A DNA stretch of 64,000 bases, from assembly GCA_900230115.1 (NCBI GenBank), contig LT907983.1:4386774-4450773 (forward strand), in the 5' to 3' direction. The position numbers and the translations under genes are program-made. Every line of letters begins with the position of its first letter. The first letter of the stretch is position 1. Below, piece after piece: positions 43,057-52,245 of this stretch. The notes under the pieces were generated by a model. The model made no database searches and was not told the DNA's origin. It saw nothing but the letters and a program-made list of their open reading frames with translations. Origin of the DNA: Spirosomataceae bacterium TFI 002. GTDB taxonomy: Bacteria; Bacteroidota; Bacteroidia; Cytophagales; Spirosomataceae.

Positions 43057-44337
43057 CTAATTGTTTAAAGCTAGGGCTTCTTCAAAAACAAATGGGTTGT
43101 CGTAAGCTCCACTAGTGAGCCTCTCGCGTACTTTTTGAAAACACTGAATTGTGTAATCCACATCTTCCTGCGAATGAACTGCTGTTGGGATCAATCGAAG
43201 TAGCACCATTCCCTTAGGAATAACAGGGTATATAACTCCAGAGCAAAAGATATTCATGTTTTGCCTAAGGTCATTAACCAAATTCACAATTTGAAACTGA
43301 GAATAATCTTGCTTAAAATAAACAGGGGTCACATAAGAATTGGTTTCTCCCAAGTCAAATCCTGCATCAAGTAGGCCTTTTTGGAGCGAGCGTGCTATGT
43401 TCCAAAGTTTTTCCCTGAATGTAGGTAACTCATCTATCATTTGTAGTTTCATTCGGCAGCTTTTGACAAAACCTAAAGGAAGGGTTCGTGAAAATATCTG
43501 TGACCTACAGTTGTATTTAAGGTACTTTACAATGTCTTTTCTGCAACCAACAAATGCTCCCATGGAAGCCAGTGATTTAGTGAAAGTTGCAAAGTAAATG
43601 TCGATGTCATTTTGAACTCCAAAATGCTCACCTGTTCCACGACCTGTAGGTCCCATTACACCAAATCCATGTGCATCATCAACCAAAAGTTGGAATCCAT
43701 ATTGATGTTTTAAATCTACTATTTTATCAAGAGAGGCAATTTGACCAGACATTCCGAAAACTCCTTCGGTGATCACTAAAACTCCTCCACCCGTAGTTTC
43801 GGTGTATTTTTTTGCCCTTCTAATATTTTTTTCGAGGCTATCCATATCGTTATGGACATATTTAAAATAGATTCCACCTTTAGCTTTGTGAAGTCTTATT
43901 CCGTCTATTAAGCACGAGTGGCATTCTGAGTCGTATACAATTGCATCCGTATGATTTACTACAGTTTCTATGACTGACATGATACCTTGATAGCCTAGAT
44001 TCAAAAGGAAAGCACTAGGGAAGCCCGAAAATTCAGCTAATTCATTTTCAAAAAGCTCATGATCTGTTGAGTTGCCACTCATCATTCTAGAGCCCATTGG
44101 GTATGTAAGCCCATATTCGGCTGTTACTTCTGCTTCGTAGGCTTTAACATCGGGGTGATTTCCTAAGCCTAGGTAATTGTTGAGTGACCAATTAAGGATT
44201 TTTTTTCCATTGAAATACATATGAGGTCCAATAGGGCCTTCTAGTATGGGGTAGGAAAAGAAACCGTGCGAAAATTTGGAGTAGGCTCCAAGGGGTGTGT
44301 GCTCAATATTGAGCTTGTCAAAAATGGATCGTTTCAT
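43057..44337 (-). CDS. Alpha-oxoamine synthase, serine-palmitoyltransferase-like
   Basis: 426 residues. PLP fold-type I enzyme of the AONS/KBL/SPT group: 'NYLGLGNHPDVK', 'GSRMMSGNSTDHELFENELAEF', 'TEGVFGMSGQIASLDKIVDL', 'LLVDDAHGFGVMGPTGRGTGEH' (Asp and His near the cofactor) and 'ATFTKSLASMGAF' with the Schiff-base Lys. These enzymes condense an amino acid with an acyl-CoA or acyl-ACP. In Bacteroidota, homologues make sphingolipids (serine) or sulfonolipids such as capnine (cysteate); which applies here cannot be told. The N-terminal extension ('IFDKLNIEHTPLGAYSKFSHGFFSYPILEGPIG') fits the SPT/sulfonolipid type more than KBL. The alpha/beta hydrolase follows directly. Confidence 0.85.
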   Translation of the reverse strand: MKRSIFDKLNIEHTPLGAYSKFSHGFFSYPILEGPIGPHMYFNGKKILNWSLNNYLGLGNHPDVKAYEAEVTAEYGLTYPMGSRMMSGNSTDHELFENELAEFSGFPSAFLLNLGYQGIMSVIETVVNHTDAIVYDSECHSCLIDGIRLHKAKGGIYFKYVHNDMDSLEKNIRRAKKYTETTGGGVLVITEGVFGMSGQIASLDKIVDLKHQYGFQLLVDDAHGFGVMGPTGRGTGEHFGVQNDIDIYFATFTKSLASMGAFVGCRKDIVKYLKYNCRSQIFSRTLPLGFVKSCRMKLQMIDELPTFREKLWNIARSLQKGLLDAGFDLGETNSYVTPVYFKQDYSQFQIVNLVNDLRQNMNIFCSGVIYPVIPKGMVLLRLIPTAVHSQEDVDYTIQCFQKVRERLTSGAYDNPFVFEEALALNN

Positions 44338-44454
44338 TGGGGTAATCGTATTTAAAAGTTAGAAAATACAGATTGCCATGCCTCTATTTAAGGCTGAAAA
44401 CGCTCGTGGTTAATTATTACTCTTGGGGGTAACTGGGGGTAAATTTATGCGGAA

Positions 44455-45891
44455 TTATTGATTTATATCAATTGTCTGCAATAAAATATTTTCTAAAAAT
44501 TCTCTCACTTTGTTTTTTTGAGAGTTGTCATAACGGTTTACAATAATGGAAAAAGCTATTAAGCGGTCATCTTTAGTTTTTGAATATCCGGCATAAGATC
44601 TGGTACCTGTTATTGATCCGCTTTTGGCGTGAACCCTACCTTGTGTGATATTTTTTCTATCGAGGTACTTTACAGTTCCACTTTCACCAAGCACAGGAAT
44701 GGAGTTTAAGAAATAATCGAAATTATGGTCTTTAGCCATTATACTGAGAATAGAGGTCATTCCTTGCCCTGTTACAAGTCCGGATGGTGACAAACCACTA
44801 CCATCTTTTATGCTAAATCCTTCAGTTTCTGCTCCACTTTTTTTCCAAAAGTCTTGAACGAAATCTGCCGCTTCAATCAGGTTATATGTGCCACTTTCTT
44901 CGGCATATATCTTTTGAATGAATGCATCAGCGAAAAGATTGATACTTTGGAAATTACAGTCGATAATTAATTCACTTAATGAGGGAGAAAATATTTCGTG
45001 AAGCTGGAAACTTGGCGTATCGTTTTCGAAAAAACTTCCAGATTGGTAACTAGGGTGCTCCACTATAATTGAGTTAAATGCAAGTTGGTCAATCAAAAAT
45101 TCTTTAAAAACTGCTGCAGGGTGGGGAATTGATCCTTTCACACTAAAACCTTTTGCCCCAGCTGGAACAGTTCCTTTCATTAGGATCTTTTGGCTATTAG
45201 GTGCAGTATAAATGTAAACTTGATCGCCAGATCCTCTAGGTCCCGCTTTTACAGTGTTATTAATTTCCCAAGTTTTAGAATATGGCTTTAAACTTTTGAT
45301 CTCCACATCTCCTCCTTCTTGGTGAGAAGCATCAAAATAAACTGTATAAAAATTTTCGTTGTAATTGAATTGATGTGGCATGCTTCCATAGTAATTGCCA
45401 ATATCTCCCCATATCCAACTATCAGGATGGTGAAATTTGAAATAGTCGGGGTCAATTACTTTTAAGTCTCCTTTCACGCCTTTTATTCCAATATTTTGAA
45501 GAGCCAGCATTAATTCAATTCCAAAATTTGAAGTGCTTGTGTATCGATGCGAACCGAGACTGGGATCGCCATCACTCTTTATAATAAGGTCTCCACTAAT
45601 CACTCCATTGATAATTTCTCCAGTATACTTTATGTCAGTTCGAAATTTAAAATCGGGACCAAAATACTTTAAAATGGCACCAGTTGATACTAATTTAAGG
45701 ATAGAAGCCGAATTGACACTCTTGTCTGCATTGTAGCTAAGAAGCTCCTTGTCAGTGCTACAATCGCGTACATGTACACTCACTATTCCGTTTTTTATTC
45801 CGTTACTCTTTTGAAAAGCATCAATTTGTGAAATGATATTTTGATTGATACTTCCAATTTGAATCAAAATAAAGGCTAGTGTTTTTATCAT
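44455..45891 (-). CDS. dacB: PBP4-type D-alanyl-D-alanine carboxypeptidase/endopeptidase (S13)
   Basis: 478 residues with a weak N-terminal signal ('MIKTLAFILIQIGSI'). The three penicillin-binding motifs are present: S-x-x-K as Ser63-Ile-Leu-Lys66 in 'SASILKLVSTGAILKYFG'; S-x-N as 'QSINLFADAF'; and K-S/T-G as 'VHAKSGSITGTRSYAG'. The long insertion between the first two motifs is typical of S13/PBP4 enzymes. 'IKDGSGLSPSGLVTGQGM' is also characteristic. It cleaves D-Ala-D-Ala or cross-links in peptidoglycan in the periplasm. It is divergent from the beta-CASP nuclease gene with only 52 bp between the starts, so their promoters must overlap. Confidence 0.92.
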   Translation of the reverse strand: MIKTLAFILIQIGSINQNIISQIDAFQKSNGIKNGIVSVHVRDCSTDKELLSYNADKSVNSASILKLVSTGAILKYFGPDFKFRTDIKYTGEIINGVISGDLIIKSDGDPSLGSHRYTSTSNFGIELMLALQNIGIKGVKGDLKVIDPDYFKFHHPDSWIWGDIGNYYGSMPHQFNYNENFYTVYFDASHQEGGDVEIKSLKPYSKTWEINNTVKAGPRGSGDQVYIYTAPNSQKILMKGTVPAGAKGFSVKGSIPHPAAVFKEFLIDQLAFNSIIVEHPSYQSGSFFENDTPSFQLHEIFSPSLSELIIDCNFQSINLFADAFIQKIYAEESGTYNLIEAADFVQDFWKKSGAETEGFSIKDGSGLSPSGLVTGQGMTSILSIMAKDHNFDYFLNSIPVLGESGTVKYLDRKNITQGRVHAKSGSITGTRSYAGYSKTKDDRLIAFSIIVNRYDNSQKNKVREFLENILLQTIDINQ

Positions 45892-45943
45892 TATGCTATC
45901 TTTGCGACACTTTTATGAATTGAGTAGAATATCGGTAAAATTA

Positions 45944-47365
45944 ATGAAATTATCTTTTTTTGGTGCAGTAAGGCAGGTAACCGGTAGTATGTTTCTACTG
46001 GAGTTGGAGGAAGACTACCGTATTCTAATAGATTGTGGAACTAATTTGGAGCCAAAATCTAAAATAGAAGACTCCGATGATGAGTACGGATTGTTTCCTT
46101 TTGAGGCTTCAATGGTTAACTTAGTTGTCTTAACCCATGCTCATATTGACCACTCAGGTCAAATTCCAAACCTATTTCAAGAAGGTTTTGAAGGACAAAT
46201 TTTATGTACGCCGGCTACCAAGGATTTAGCAGAGATTCTTTTGTACGATGCCGCAAGTCTAAATCAAAGGAAATTAAAGTCTATTCAAAAAAGCAAAAAC
46301 TACTCTAGAAAGCGTAGATCAATCGCTACAGGAGGACTTTATCTTAATCGCCAAGTAGAAGAAGCGATTGATAATTTTGTGCCTTTGGAACATAATAGGA
46401 AATTTAAAATAACCGAAAACTGTAGCATTACTTTCATTCCTGCTGGTCACTTATTGGGAGCGAGCCACGTTGTTTTTGAAGTTCGTGAAAACGGTAATGT
46501 AAAAACAATATGTTTTTCGGGGGATATAGGAAGGAAAAACTATCCTTTACTTTGCGACCCACAAGGTATTCCGGAGGTTGACTATTTAATATGTGAGAGT
46601 ACATATGGAATGCGATATCATGAAGATAAGCAAGACCCCAAGGAACTGCTTAAAAGTATTATTAAAGAATGTTGTATTGATATTCCCGGTCGATTGATCA
46701 TTCCAACTTTCAGTGTTGGACGTACTCAAGCTCTACTTTATACACTTAATAGGATTTACGAAGAAGATGACATTGAACCTATCAAAGTATTTACTGATAG
46801 TCCATTGGGTAAAGCAAGTACAAAGGTTCATGAGAAATATACTCATCTATTAAATCCTCATGCAATAGCTTTTAAGAAAGAAAATGACATGCTTTTTGAC
46901 TTTGAAAACTTACATTACGTAAGTGGTACTAAGGAGTCGGAAGCGATAAGTAGTCACTCCGAAGCTTGTATTATTATATCAAGTTCAGGAATGATTCAGG
47001 GTGGGAGAATTGAACATCATGTAGCAACAAACCTAGAAAACCCATATGCGTGTTTGCTATTTATAGGTTATGCTACGGAAGGTTCTTTGGGGCATAAATT
47101 ACGACACCAAGAACTTAAGCAGTTGACAATTCGAGGTGCAAAAAAAGATGTACTTTTGAAGATTCGAAGTACAGACGTATTTAGTGGACACGGAGACTTA
47201 GGAGATTTGCTTAATTTCGTAAAGTCCCAAAATCCTGAAAAGTTGAAAAAGGTGTTTTTGGTTCATGGCGAATTGGATTCCATGATTAATTTTAAAGAAG
47301 AACTTTCAAAAGAAAATTACAACAATGTCGAAATTCCTGAAAAGAATCAGACATTTGTACTATAG
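45944..47365 (+). CDS. Metallo-beta-lactamase/beta-CASP family RNase-like protein
   Basis: 473 residues from ATG 45944 ('MKLSFFGAVRQVTGSMFLLE'), which matches family starts; an upstream ATG at 45893 adds 17 poorly conserved residues. Motifs: 'VLTHAHIDHSGQIP' (H-x-H-x-D-H zinc site), 'PAGHLLGASHVVFE', 'CFSGDIGRKNYPL', 'ICESTYG', then the beta-CASP insert and 'IISSSGMIQGGRIEHH', 'LFIGYATEGSLGHKL', 'STDVFSGHGDLGDLLNFV'. It belongs with the exonuclease/CPSF-73-like group, so RNA processing or decay is the likely role. It is first in a plus-strand operon; accA follows 6 bp after the stop. Confidence 0.9.
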   Translation: MKLSFFGAVRQVTGSMFLLELEEDYRILIDCGTNLEPKSKIEDSDDEYGLFPFEASMVNLVVLTHAHIDHSGQIPNLFQEGFEGQILCTPATKDLAEILLYDAASLNQRKLKSIQKSKNYSRKRRSIATGGLYLNRQVEEAIDNFVPLEHNRKFKITENCSITFIPAGHLLGASHVVFEVRENGNVKTICFSGDIGRKNYPLLCDPQGIPEVDYLICESTYGMRYHEDKQDPKELLKSIIKECCIDIPGRLIIPTFSVGRTQALLYTLNRIYEEDDIEPIKVFTDSPLGKASTKVHEKYTHLLNPHAIAFKKENDMLFDFENLHYVSGTKESEAISSHSEACIIISSSGMIQGGRIEHHVATNLENPYACLLFIGYATEGSLGHKLRHQELKQLTIRGAKKDVLLKIRSTDVFSGHGDLGDLLNFVKSQNPEKLKKVFLVHGELDSMINFKEELSKENYNNVEIPEKNQTFVL

Positions 47366-47371
47366 ATACTT

Positions 47372-48325
47372 ATGAGAACACTACTAGAATTTGAAAAGCC
47401 CATTGCGGAACTAGAAGCCAAGTTGGAAGACATGAAAAGGCTGGCAGAAGAAAACAATGTGGATGTGAGTACTGCGGTAAGAAACCTCACCAAAAGCATA
47501 GATCAGTTAAGAAACGAGACTTTTGAAAACTTAACTAGATGGCAACGAGTTCAACTTTCGAGACATCCTGATAGACCATATACGCTTGATTACATTGAGG
47601 AAATGTGTGAGGAGTTTCATGAGCTTCATGGAGATAGAACAGTGGGCGATGACCCAGCTATCATAGGTGGTTTAGGAAATATCGATGGTCAGCCAGTGAT
47701 GATTATTGGCCAGCAGAAAGGTAGAAATACGAAACAACGTCAATACAGGAATTTCGGAATGCCAAACCCTGAAGGGTATAGAAAAGCCCTCAGATTGATG
47801 AAAATGGCCGAAAAATTCAATATTCCAATAGTAACTTTGATAGATACTCCTGGTGCATTTCCTGGAATTGAAGCCGAGGAAAGAGGTCAAGGAGAGGCTA
47901 TAGCTAGAAACATCAAAGAAATGATGACTCTTAAGGTTCCTGTTATCTGTATTATTATAGGTGAAGGTGCATCTGGAGGTGCATTAGGAATTGCAATTGG
48001 TGATAGAGTGCTTATGTTAGAAAATGCTTGGTACTCTGTGATTTCTCCAGAAAACTGCTCTACTATTCTGTGGAGAAGCTGGGAATTCAAAGAGCAAGCA
48101 GCTGAAGCATTGAAACTCACTGCCAAAGACATGAAGTCATTTGGTTTGGTGGATGGTATCATTCCAGAACCTAAAGGTGGAGCTCATTTAGATTTTGTAA
48201 AAACCATGAATACGGTGAAAAAAACTATTCTGGCAGAAATAAAAGAATTACAAAAGCTTGACAATGCTGAGCGTGTAAGCAAAAGGATTGACAAGTTTTG
48301 TTCAATGGGAGTTATAACGGAGTAA
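47372..48325 (+). CDS. accA: Acetyl-CoA carboxylase carboxyltransferase subunit alpha
   Basis: 317 residues, the standard length. The N-terminal helical region '[29 protein letters not shown]' is followed by '[44 protein letters not shown]'. The biotin/acyl-CoA carboxyltransferase core has '[30 protein letters not shown]', '[29 protein letters not shown]', '[33 protein letters not shown]' and '[21 protein letters not shown]'. With AccD it moves carboxyl from biotin to acetyl-CoA for fatty-acid synthesis. accD is not in the window. Its stop overlaps the HAD start by 1 nt. Confidence 0.97.
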   Translation: MRTLLEFEKPIAELEAKLEDMKRLAEENNVDVSTAVRNLTKSIDQLRNETFENLTRWQRVQLSRHPDRPYTLDYIEEMCEEFHELHGDRTVGDDPAIIGGLGNIDGQPVMIIGQQKGRNTKQRQYRNFGMPNPEGYRKALRLMKMAEKFNIPIVTLIDTPGAFPGIEAEERGQGEAIARNIKEMMTLKVPVICIIIGEGASGGALGIAIGDRVLMLENAWYSVISPENCSTILWRSWEFKEQAAEALKLTAKDMKSFGLVDGIIPEPKGGAHLDFVKTMNTVKKTILAEIKELQKLDNAERVSKRIDKFCSMGVITE

Positions 48326-48948
48326 TGTTGGATCCCAAAATTGAGGCTTTAGTTTTTGACTTTGGAAATGTGATCATCAATATTGATGTTGAACGTACCT
48401 TAGACGCTTTTGCTGCACTCACTCGTAGACCTGTTAATAGAATAAAAACTGTTTTTGAAGAGGATCAGATCTTTAGGAGATATGAAACTGGTCTTTTTCA
48501 AGATGCTGAGTTTAGAGATATTGTTCGTCAGGCTCTAGGATTTCCTTTTAGTGATCATGAAGTTGATACGGCTTGGAATGCATTGTTGTTAGATGTTCCC
48601 AAAGAGCGAATTTCGTTAATTGAGCATTTGAAAACTAGGTATCCGGTTTACCTCCTAAGTAATACTAACAATATTCATATTGAGGCTTGTAATAAATACT
48701 TCAAAGCCAATTTTGGTATTCCTACTGTAGAATCAATGTTTACAAAAGCATTTTATTCGTACAAAATGGAGCTATGGAAGCCTGAAAAGGCTATTTATAA
48801 GCAATTACTTGGCGAAATAAATAAGGAGCCTTCCCAAGTCCTATTTGTAGACGACAACGAATTTAACATCACATCGGCCTCTGAAATGGGAATTCAAACC
48901 ATTCATTTGATTCCACCAGATGACATATTAAACCATTTCAAGATTTGA
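48325..48948 (+). CDS. HAD-superfamily hydrolase (subfamily IA)
   Basis: 207 residues from ATG 48325, which overlaps the accA stop (TAATG); a TTG at 48298 within accA is rejected. HAD motifs: I 'LVFDFGNVIINID' (nucleophile Asp is the first D of DFGNV, with Asn in place of the usual second Asp), II 'YLLSNTNNIH', III 'LWKPEKAIYKQLL', IV 'VLFVDDNEFNITSASEMG'. The motif-I form DFGNV is common in YihX-like glucose-1-phosphate and epoxide-hydrolase-like HADs and not a defect. The alpha-helical cap lies between residues about 15 and 85. Probable small-molecule phosphatase; substrate unknown. It overlaps the downstream site-2 protease start (TTGA). Confidence 0.88.
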   Translation: MLDPKIEALVFDFGNVIINIDVERTLDAFAALTRRPVNRIKTVFEEDQIFRRYETGLFQDAEFRDIVRQALGFPFSDHEVDTAWNALLLDVPKERISLIEHLKTRYPVYLLSNTNNIHIEACNKYFKANFGIPTVESMFTKAFYSYKMELWKPEKAIYKQLLGEINKEPSQVLFVDDNEFNITSASEMGIQTIHLIPPDDILNHFKI

Positions 48949-50078
48949 AAAAAACACTGCTCATTCAAATAGGGCTTTTTGTGGCTACAGTAATTACTAC
49001 CACGCTAACTGGTGCCGAATGGATGACCGGTCGTAGCTTTATATTCGGTGATGAACTTCGCCTTGGCTGGGATGACTTTGTCAATGGGTTTTACTACACA
49101 ATCCCATTTCTAGGTTTTCTCACTACTCATGAGTTTGGCCATTATTTCATGGCTAAATATCGAAAAGTAAAAGTAACCTTACCTTATTATATTCCATTTT
49201 GGTTTGGAATCATTAGCACTTTTGGAACAATGGGTGCATTTATTAGAATCAAACAAGAAGTAAAGAGTAGAAACGATTACTTTGACATTGGAATTGCTGG
49301 TCCTTTAGCAGGTTTTGTAGTGGCTTTAGCTGCAACTGCTTATGGTTTTGCTAACCTGCCCGATATCGACTATATATTTACCATTCATCCAGAATATAAA
49401 GCTTTTGGAGCTAATTATGGCGATTTCGTGTACAAAGACATGAGTGATTTAGGTGCTATGAGAATTGGTGATAGCTTTTTGTCGGGTTATCTAAAAGATA
49501 CTTTTGCTAACCCAAGTCTAATTCCGCATCCCAACGAAATGATTCATTATCCTATCGTAGTTGCAGGATTTTTAGGGCTGTTTTTTACAGCTCTTAATTT
49601 GTTGCCAGTAGGACAGTTAGATGGAGGACATATCTTGTTTGCCCTCATTGGTGAAAAGAATTTCAATATCGTTTCTCCTGTTATATTCTGTTTATTTACA
49701 TGTTTTGCAGGGATAGGTTTTTTTACACCAAACGAACTTACCAATACACTCGCTGAGGACTACTTGGGAACGCTCATGAATTTTGCTTTCTACATCTACT
49801 TCATATTTATCTGTGTGTCTAAAATCACGGAAAATACGTTGACAAATTGGTGTATTGCACTTTCTATAGTTTTTATCCAATTGTTAAGTAGTCGCTTATT
49901 CCCTGAGTTTGAGGGTTATTCTGGCTTTTTAGCATTTGCATTTTTGATTGGTAGGTTGCTTGGAGTATATCATCCACCTGTTGACAGTTCTGAAGAATTA
50001 GGGACTACAAGAATTGTTCTTGGTTGGTTAGCAATTGTTATATTCGTACTTTGTTTTAGCCCTTATCCATTTTACTAA
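48945..50078 (+). CDS. Site-2 protease family (M50) membrane zinc protease
   Basis: 377 residues starting at TTG, overlapping the HAD stop as TTGA; the next ATG would cut into the first membrane span, so TTG is chosen. Polytopic. Zinc motif 'FLTTHEFGHYFMAKYRKVKVTLPYYIPF' (H-E-x-x-H, residues about 60-64), later 'LNLLPVGQLDGGHILFALIG' supplies the third ligand Asp. 'GTMGAFIRIK' and 'DIGIAGPLAGFVVALAATAYG' are also typical. It is a family of intramembrane proteases, related to plant EGY-type enzymes; the substrate is unknown. No PDZ domain is seen. Operon partner of accA, acyltransferase and metZ genes, without an obvious functional link. Confidence 0.9.
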   Translation: MKKTLLIQIGLFVATVITTTLTGAEWMTGRSFIFGDELRLGWDDFVNGFYYTIPFLGFLTTHEFGHYFMAKYRKVKVTLPYYIPFWFGIISTFGTMGAFIRIKQEVKSRNDYFDIGIAGPLAGFVVALAATAYGFANLPDIDYIFTIHPEYKAFGANYGDFVYKDMSDLGAMRIGDSFLSGYLKDTFANPSLIPHPNEMIHYPIVVAGFLGLFFTALNLLPVGQLDGGHILFALIGEKNFNIVSPVIFCLFTCFAGIGFFTPNELTNTLAEDYLGTLMNFAFYIYFIFICVSKITENTLTNWCIALSIVFIQLLSSRLFPEFEGYSGFLAFAFLIGRLLGVYHPPVDSSEELGTTRIVLGWLAIVIFVLCFSPYPFY

Positions 50079-50639
50079 ATGAAAAGTATATTCGCATTCT
50101 TCTTCGACCTGTCTGGCTGGAAACTAGTTGGTAGCATGCCTGACTCTGTGAAGAAAGGAGTAATTGCTGTATGCCCTCATAATTCGTGGAAAGACTTTTT
50201 GGTAGGAATTGGTGCTAGAGCCAAAATGAATCGTAAAATTGGTTTTATTGGTAAGGAGGAATTATTCAAGGGGCCATTTGGGTTTATTTTTAAATCATTG
50301 GGTGGTACGCCTGCCGTACGAACGAGTAACAACAACATGGTCGGAGATTATGTAACGGCAATTAAAAATGCTGAAAACATGCTATTCGCACTTGCTCCCG
50401 AGGGAACAAGGAAAGATGTTTCAAAGCTAAGAACAGGATTTTACTTCATGGCTGATGGCGGAGGTATACCTATCATTCGTATTGGTTTTGACTTTGCTAC
50501 TAAGTCTGTAATTATTGCAGAACCGTTTTTAACAAATGGTGACTTTGAGGCAGATATGAAAAAATATTTTGTACCATTTTTTAGCAAAATGAAAGACCCA
50601 AAATCATGGGTTGATAATTATTCCAAAGGTATTTTTTAA
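50079..50639 (+). CDS. PlsC-like 1-acyl-glycerol-3-phosphate acyltransferase family protein
   Basis: 186 residues, short for PlsC. ATG directly follows the previous TAA. The acyltransferase motif H-x4-D is present as 'CPHNSWKDFLVG' (His34, Asp39 region). A second block, 'GFIFKSLGGTPAVRTS', supplies substrate-binding Arg, and 'FALAPEGTRKDVSKLRTGFYFMA' carries the E-G-T-R block III. 'GIPIIRIGFDFATKSVIIAEPF' is block IV. Bacteroidota have several such short acyltransferases, often annotated as glycerol acyltransferase, acting in lipid synthesis at the inner membrane. Exact acceptor is unknown. The location downstream of accA is consistent with a lipid role. Confidence 0.88.
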   Translation: MKSIFAFFFDLSGWKLVGSMPDSVKKGVIAVCPHNSWKDFLVGIGARAKMNRKIGFIGKEELFKGPFGFIFKSLGGTPAVRTSNNNMVGDYVTAIKNAENMLFALAPEGTRKDVSKLRTGFYFMADGGGIPIIRIGFDFATKSVIIAEPFLTNGDFEADMKKYFVPFFSKMKDPKSWVDNYSKGIF

Positions 50640-50649
50640 GATAAGTTCA

Positions 50650-51819
50650 ATGAAAGAAGTTACCAAAGCGATTCGAATTCAAACCGAACGGACTCAACAT
50701 GGAGAGCATTCTACTCCAATGTTTCTAACAAGTAGTTTTTGTTTCGAAGACGCAGCTCATGGTCAAGATCTATTTACCAATAAAGTAGAAGGAAATATAT
50801 ACTCTAGGTATTCTAACCCTACTGTGCAGGAGTTTATTGACAAGGTATGTATGTTAGAGAAATGCGAAGTGGGTTTTGCCTTCGCTTCTGGTATGGCAGC
50901 TGTCTTTGCTGGCTTTGCTGGGCATTTACAATCAGGTGATCATTTGATTTCATCTCAAGCACTCTTTGGTTCTGCTCATCAGATTATAACTCAAATTCTT
51001 CCAAAATGGGGAATTGAATATACCTACTTGCCTTCTGATGCTTCTGAAGCTGAATGGGAACAGGCGGTAAAGCCAAATACCAAAATGGTATATCTGGAAA
51101 CCCCATCAAATCCTGGATTAGAATTGGTAGACATGGAAATGATAGGTAGAATCACTAAAAAGCATGATTTGATCTATTTTGTAGACAACTGTTTTGCAAC
51201 TCCTATCATTCAAAAACCTGTGGATTTTGGTGCCGATCTAATTGTACATTCAGCTACAAAGTTCATGGATGGACAAGGAAGAGTACTTGGCGGTGTGATC
51301 GTTGGTACTCCAGAACGAATGGAGCCAGTAACTTTTTTCTGTCGTCATACTGGACCTGCAATGTCTCCTTTCAATGCGTGGCTTTTAACTAAAAGCTTAG
51401 AAACATTGGACTTAAGAATGGAAAGGCATTGTTCTAATGCAGAGAAGCTAGCTTTGGCTTTAAAAGGTGTTAAAGGAGTGAATAATGTGAGATATCCATT
51501 TTTGAAAGATCATCCTCAATACGAGCTTGCAAAAAAACAAATGAAAAATGGAGGAGCCCTTGTTACTTTTGAGCTCGAAGGAGGATTCGAAAGAATTGTG
51601 AAATTTACACAGTTGTTAACAATTCCTTCCAAAACCTCTAACCTAGGTGACACAAGGACAACGATTACAAATCCGAATACAACTACGCACAGCAAAGTTT
51701 CACAGGAACTTAAAGACAAGCTCAACATAACTGAAGGAATGATGAGGGTTTCGGTTGGACTTGAAGATATAGATGACTTAGTAGAGGACTTTACACAAGC
51801 AATATTAAAATCGGCCTAA
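50650..51819 (+). CDS. metZ: O-succinylhomoserine sulfhydrylase / cystathionine-gamma-synthase family enzyme
   Basis: 389 residues from ATG 50650 ('MKEVTKAIRIQTERTQHGEHSTPMF'); an upstream ATG inside the acyltransferase is rejected. PLP Cys/Met-metabolism family: 'YSRYSNPTVQEFIDKVCMLE', 'FASGMAAVFAGFAGHLQSGDHLISS', 'YLETPSNPGLELVDM', 'FVDNCFATPIIQKP', 'HSATKFMDGQGRVLGGVIVG' with the Schiff-base Lys, and 'SNLGDTRTTITNPNTTTHSK'. It most resembles MetZ-type direct sulfhydrylases that form homocysteine from O-succinylhomoserine and sulfide, but gamma-synthase or lyase activity cannot be excluded. Next gene begins 3 bp after its stop. Confidence 0.85.
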   Translation: MKEVTKAIRIQTERTQHGEHSTPMFLTSSFCFEDAAHGQDLFTNKVEGNIYSRYSNPTVQEFIDKVCMLEKCEVGFAFASGMAAVFAGFAGHLQSGDHLISSQALFGSAHQIITQILPKWGIEYTYLPSDASEAEWEQAVKPNTKMVYLETPSNPGLELVDMEMIGRITKKHDLIYFVDNCFATPIIQKPVDFGADLIVHSATKFMDGQGRVLGGVIVGTPERMEPVTFFCRHTGPAMSPFNAWLLTKSLETLDLRMERHCSNAEKLALALKGVKGVNNVRYPFLKDHPQYELAKKQMKNGGALVTFELEGGFERIVKFTQLLTIPSKTSNLGDTRTTITNPNTTTHSKVSQELKDKLNITEGMMRVSVGLEDIDDLVEDFTQAILKSA

Positions 51820-51822
51820 TCA

Positions 51823-52245
51823 ATGGAAGTTAAATTAAAGAGGGTAGATGATGCATTCCACTTGGAAGCTGTGGGAGTATCAGGAGTTTCGGTTCAAATA
51901 GACGCATCTGAGTCTGTAGGAGGAAAGAACTTAGGTTCTCGTCCTATGGAGCTTTTACTCATGGGGCTAGGAGGTTGTACTTCTATAGATGTTATTTTAA
52001 TCCTTCAGAAGCAAAAGCAAGTAATTGAGGATTATGAAGTAATCGTTTCGGGAGAAAGAGAAGTCATACCTGGAACTCAAATGACTCCTTTCAAAAAGAT
52101 AAATATACATTTTGTTGTAAAGGGACAAGTTGACGAGAAAAAACTCGAAAGAGCGATAATGCTTTCAATGGAGAAGTATTGCTCAGCCACCGCTCAATTT
52201 AACAACTCAGCAGAAATTACTCATTCATACGAAGTAAAAGCATAA
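51823..52245 (+). CDS. OsmC/Ohr-family protein
   Basis: 140 residues. 'GSRPMELLLMGLGGCTSIDVILILQKQKQ' carries the first conserved Cys and 'IMLSMEKYCSATAQFN' the second, the redox pair of OsmC/Ohr-type thiol peroxidases. 'YEVIVSGEREV' and 'KINIHFVVKGQVDEKKLERAI' fit the intertwined dimer fold. Likely detoxifies organic hydroperoxides in the cytoplasm or acts as a related thiol enzyme; the YhfA-like branch has less certain function. Its position directly between metZ and thyA (gaps of 3 and 0 bp) is operonic. Confidence 0.9.
   Translation: MEVKLKRVDDAFHLEAVGVSGVSVQIDASESVGGKNLGSRPMELLLMGLGGCTSIDVILILQKQKQVIEDYEVIVSGEREVIPGTQMTPFKKINIHFVVKGQVDEKKLERAIMLSMEKYCSATAQFNNSAEITHSYEVKA

Noticed and set aside
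48298..48325. Longer HAD protein starting within accA
   Set aside because: A TTG start would overlap accA by 28 bp; the ATG at 48325 overlapping the stop codon is typical and matches HAD starts.
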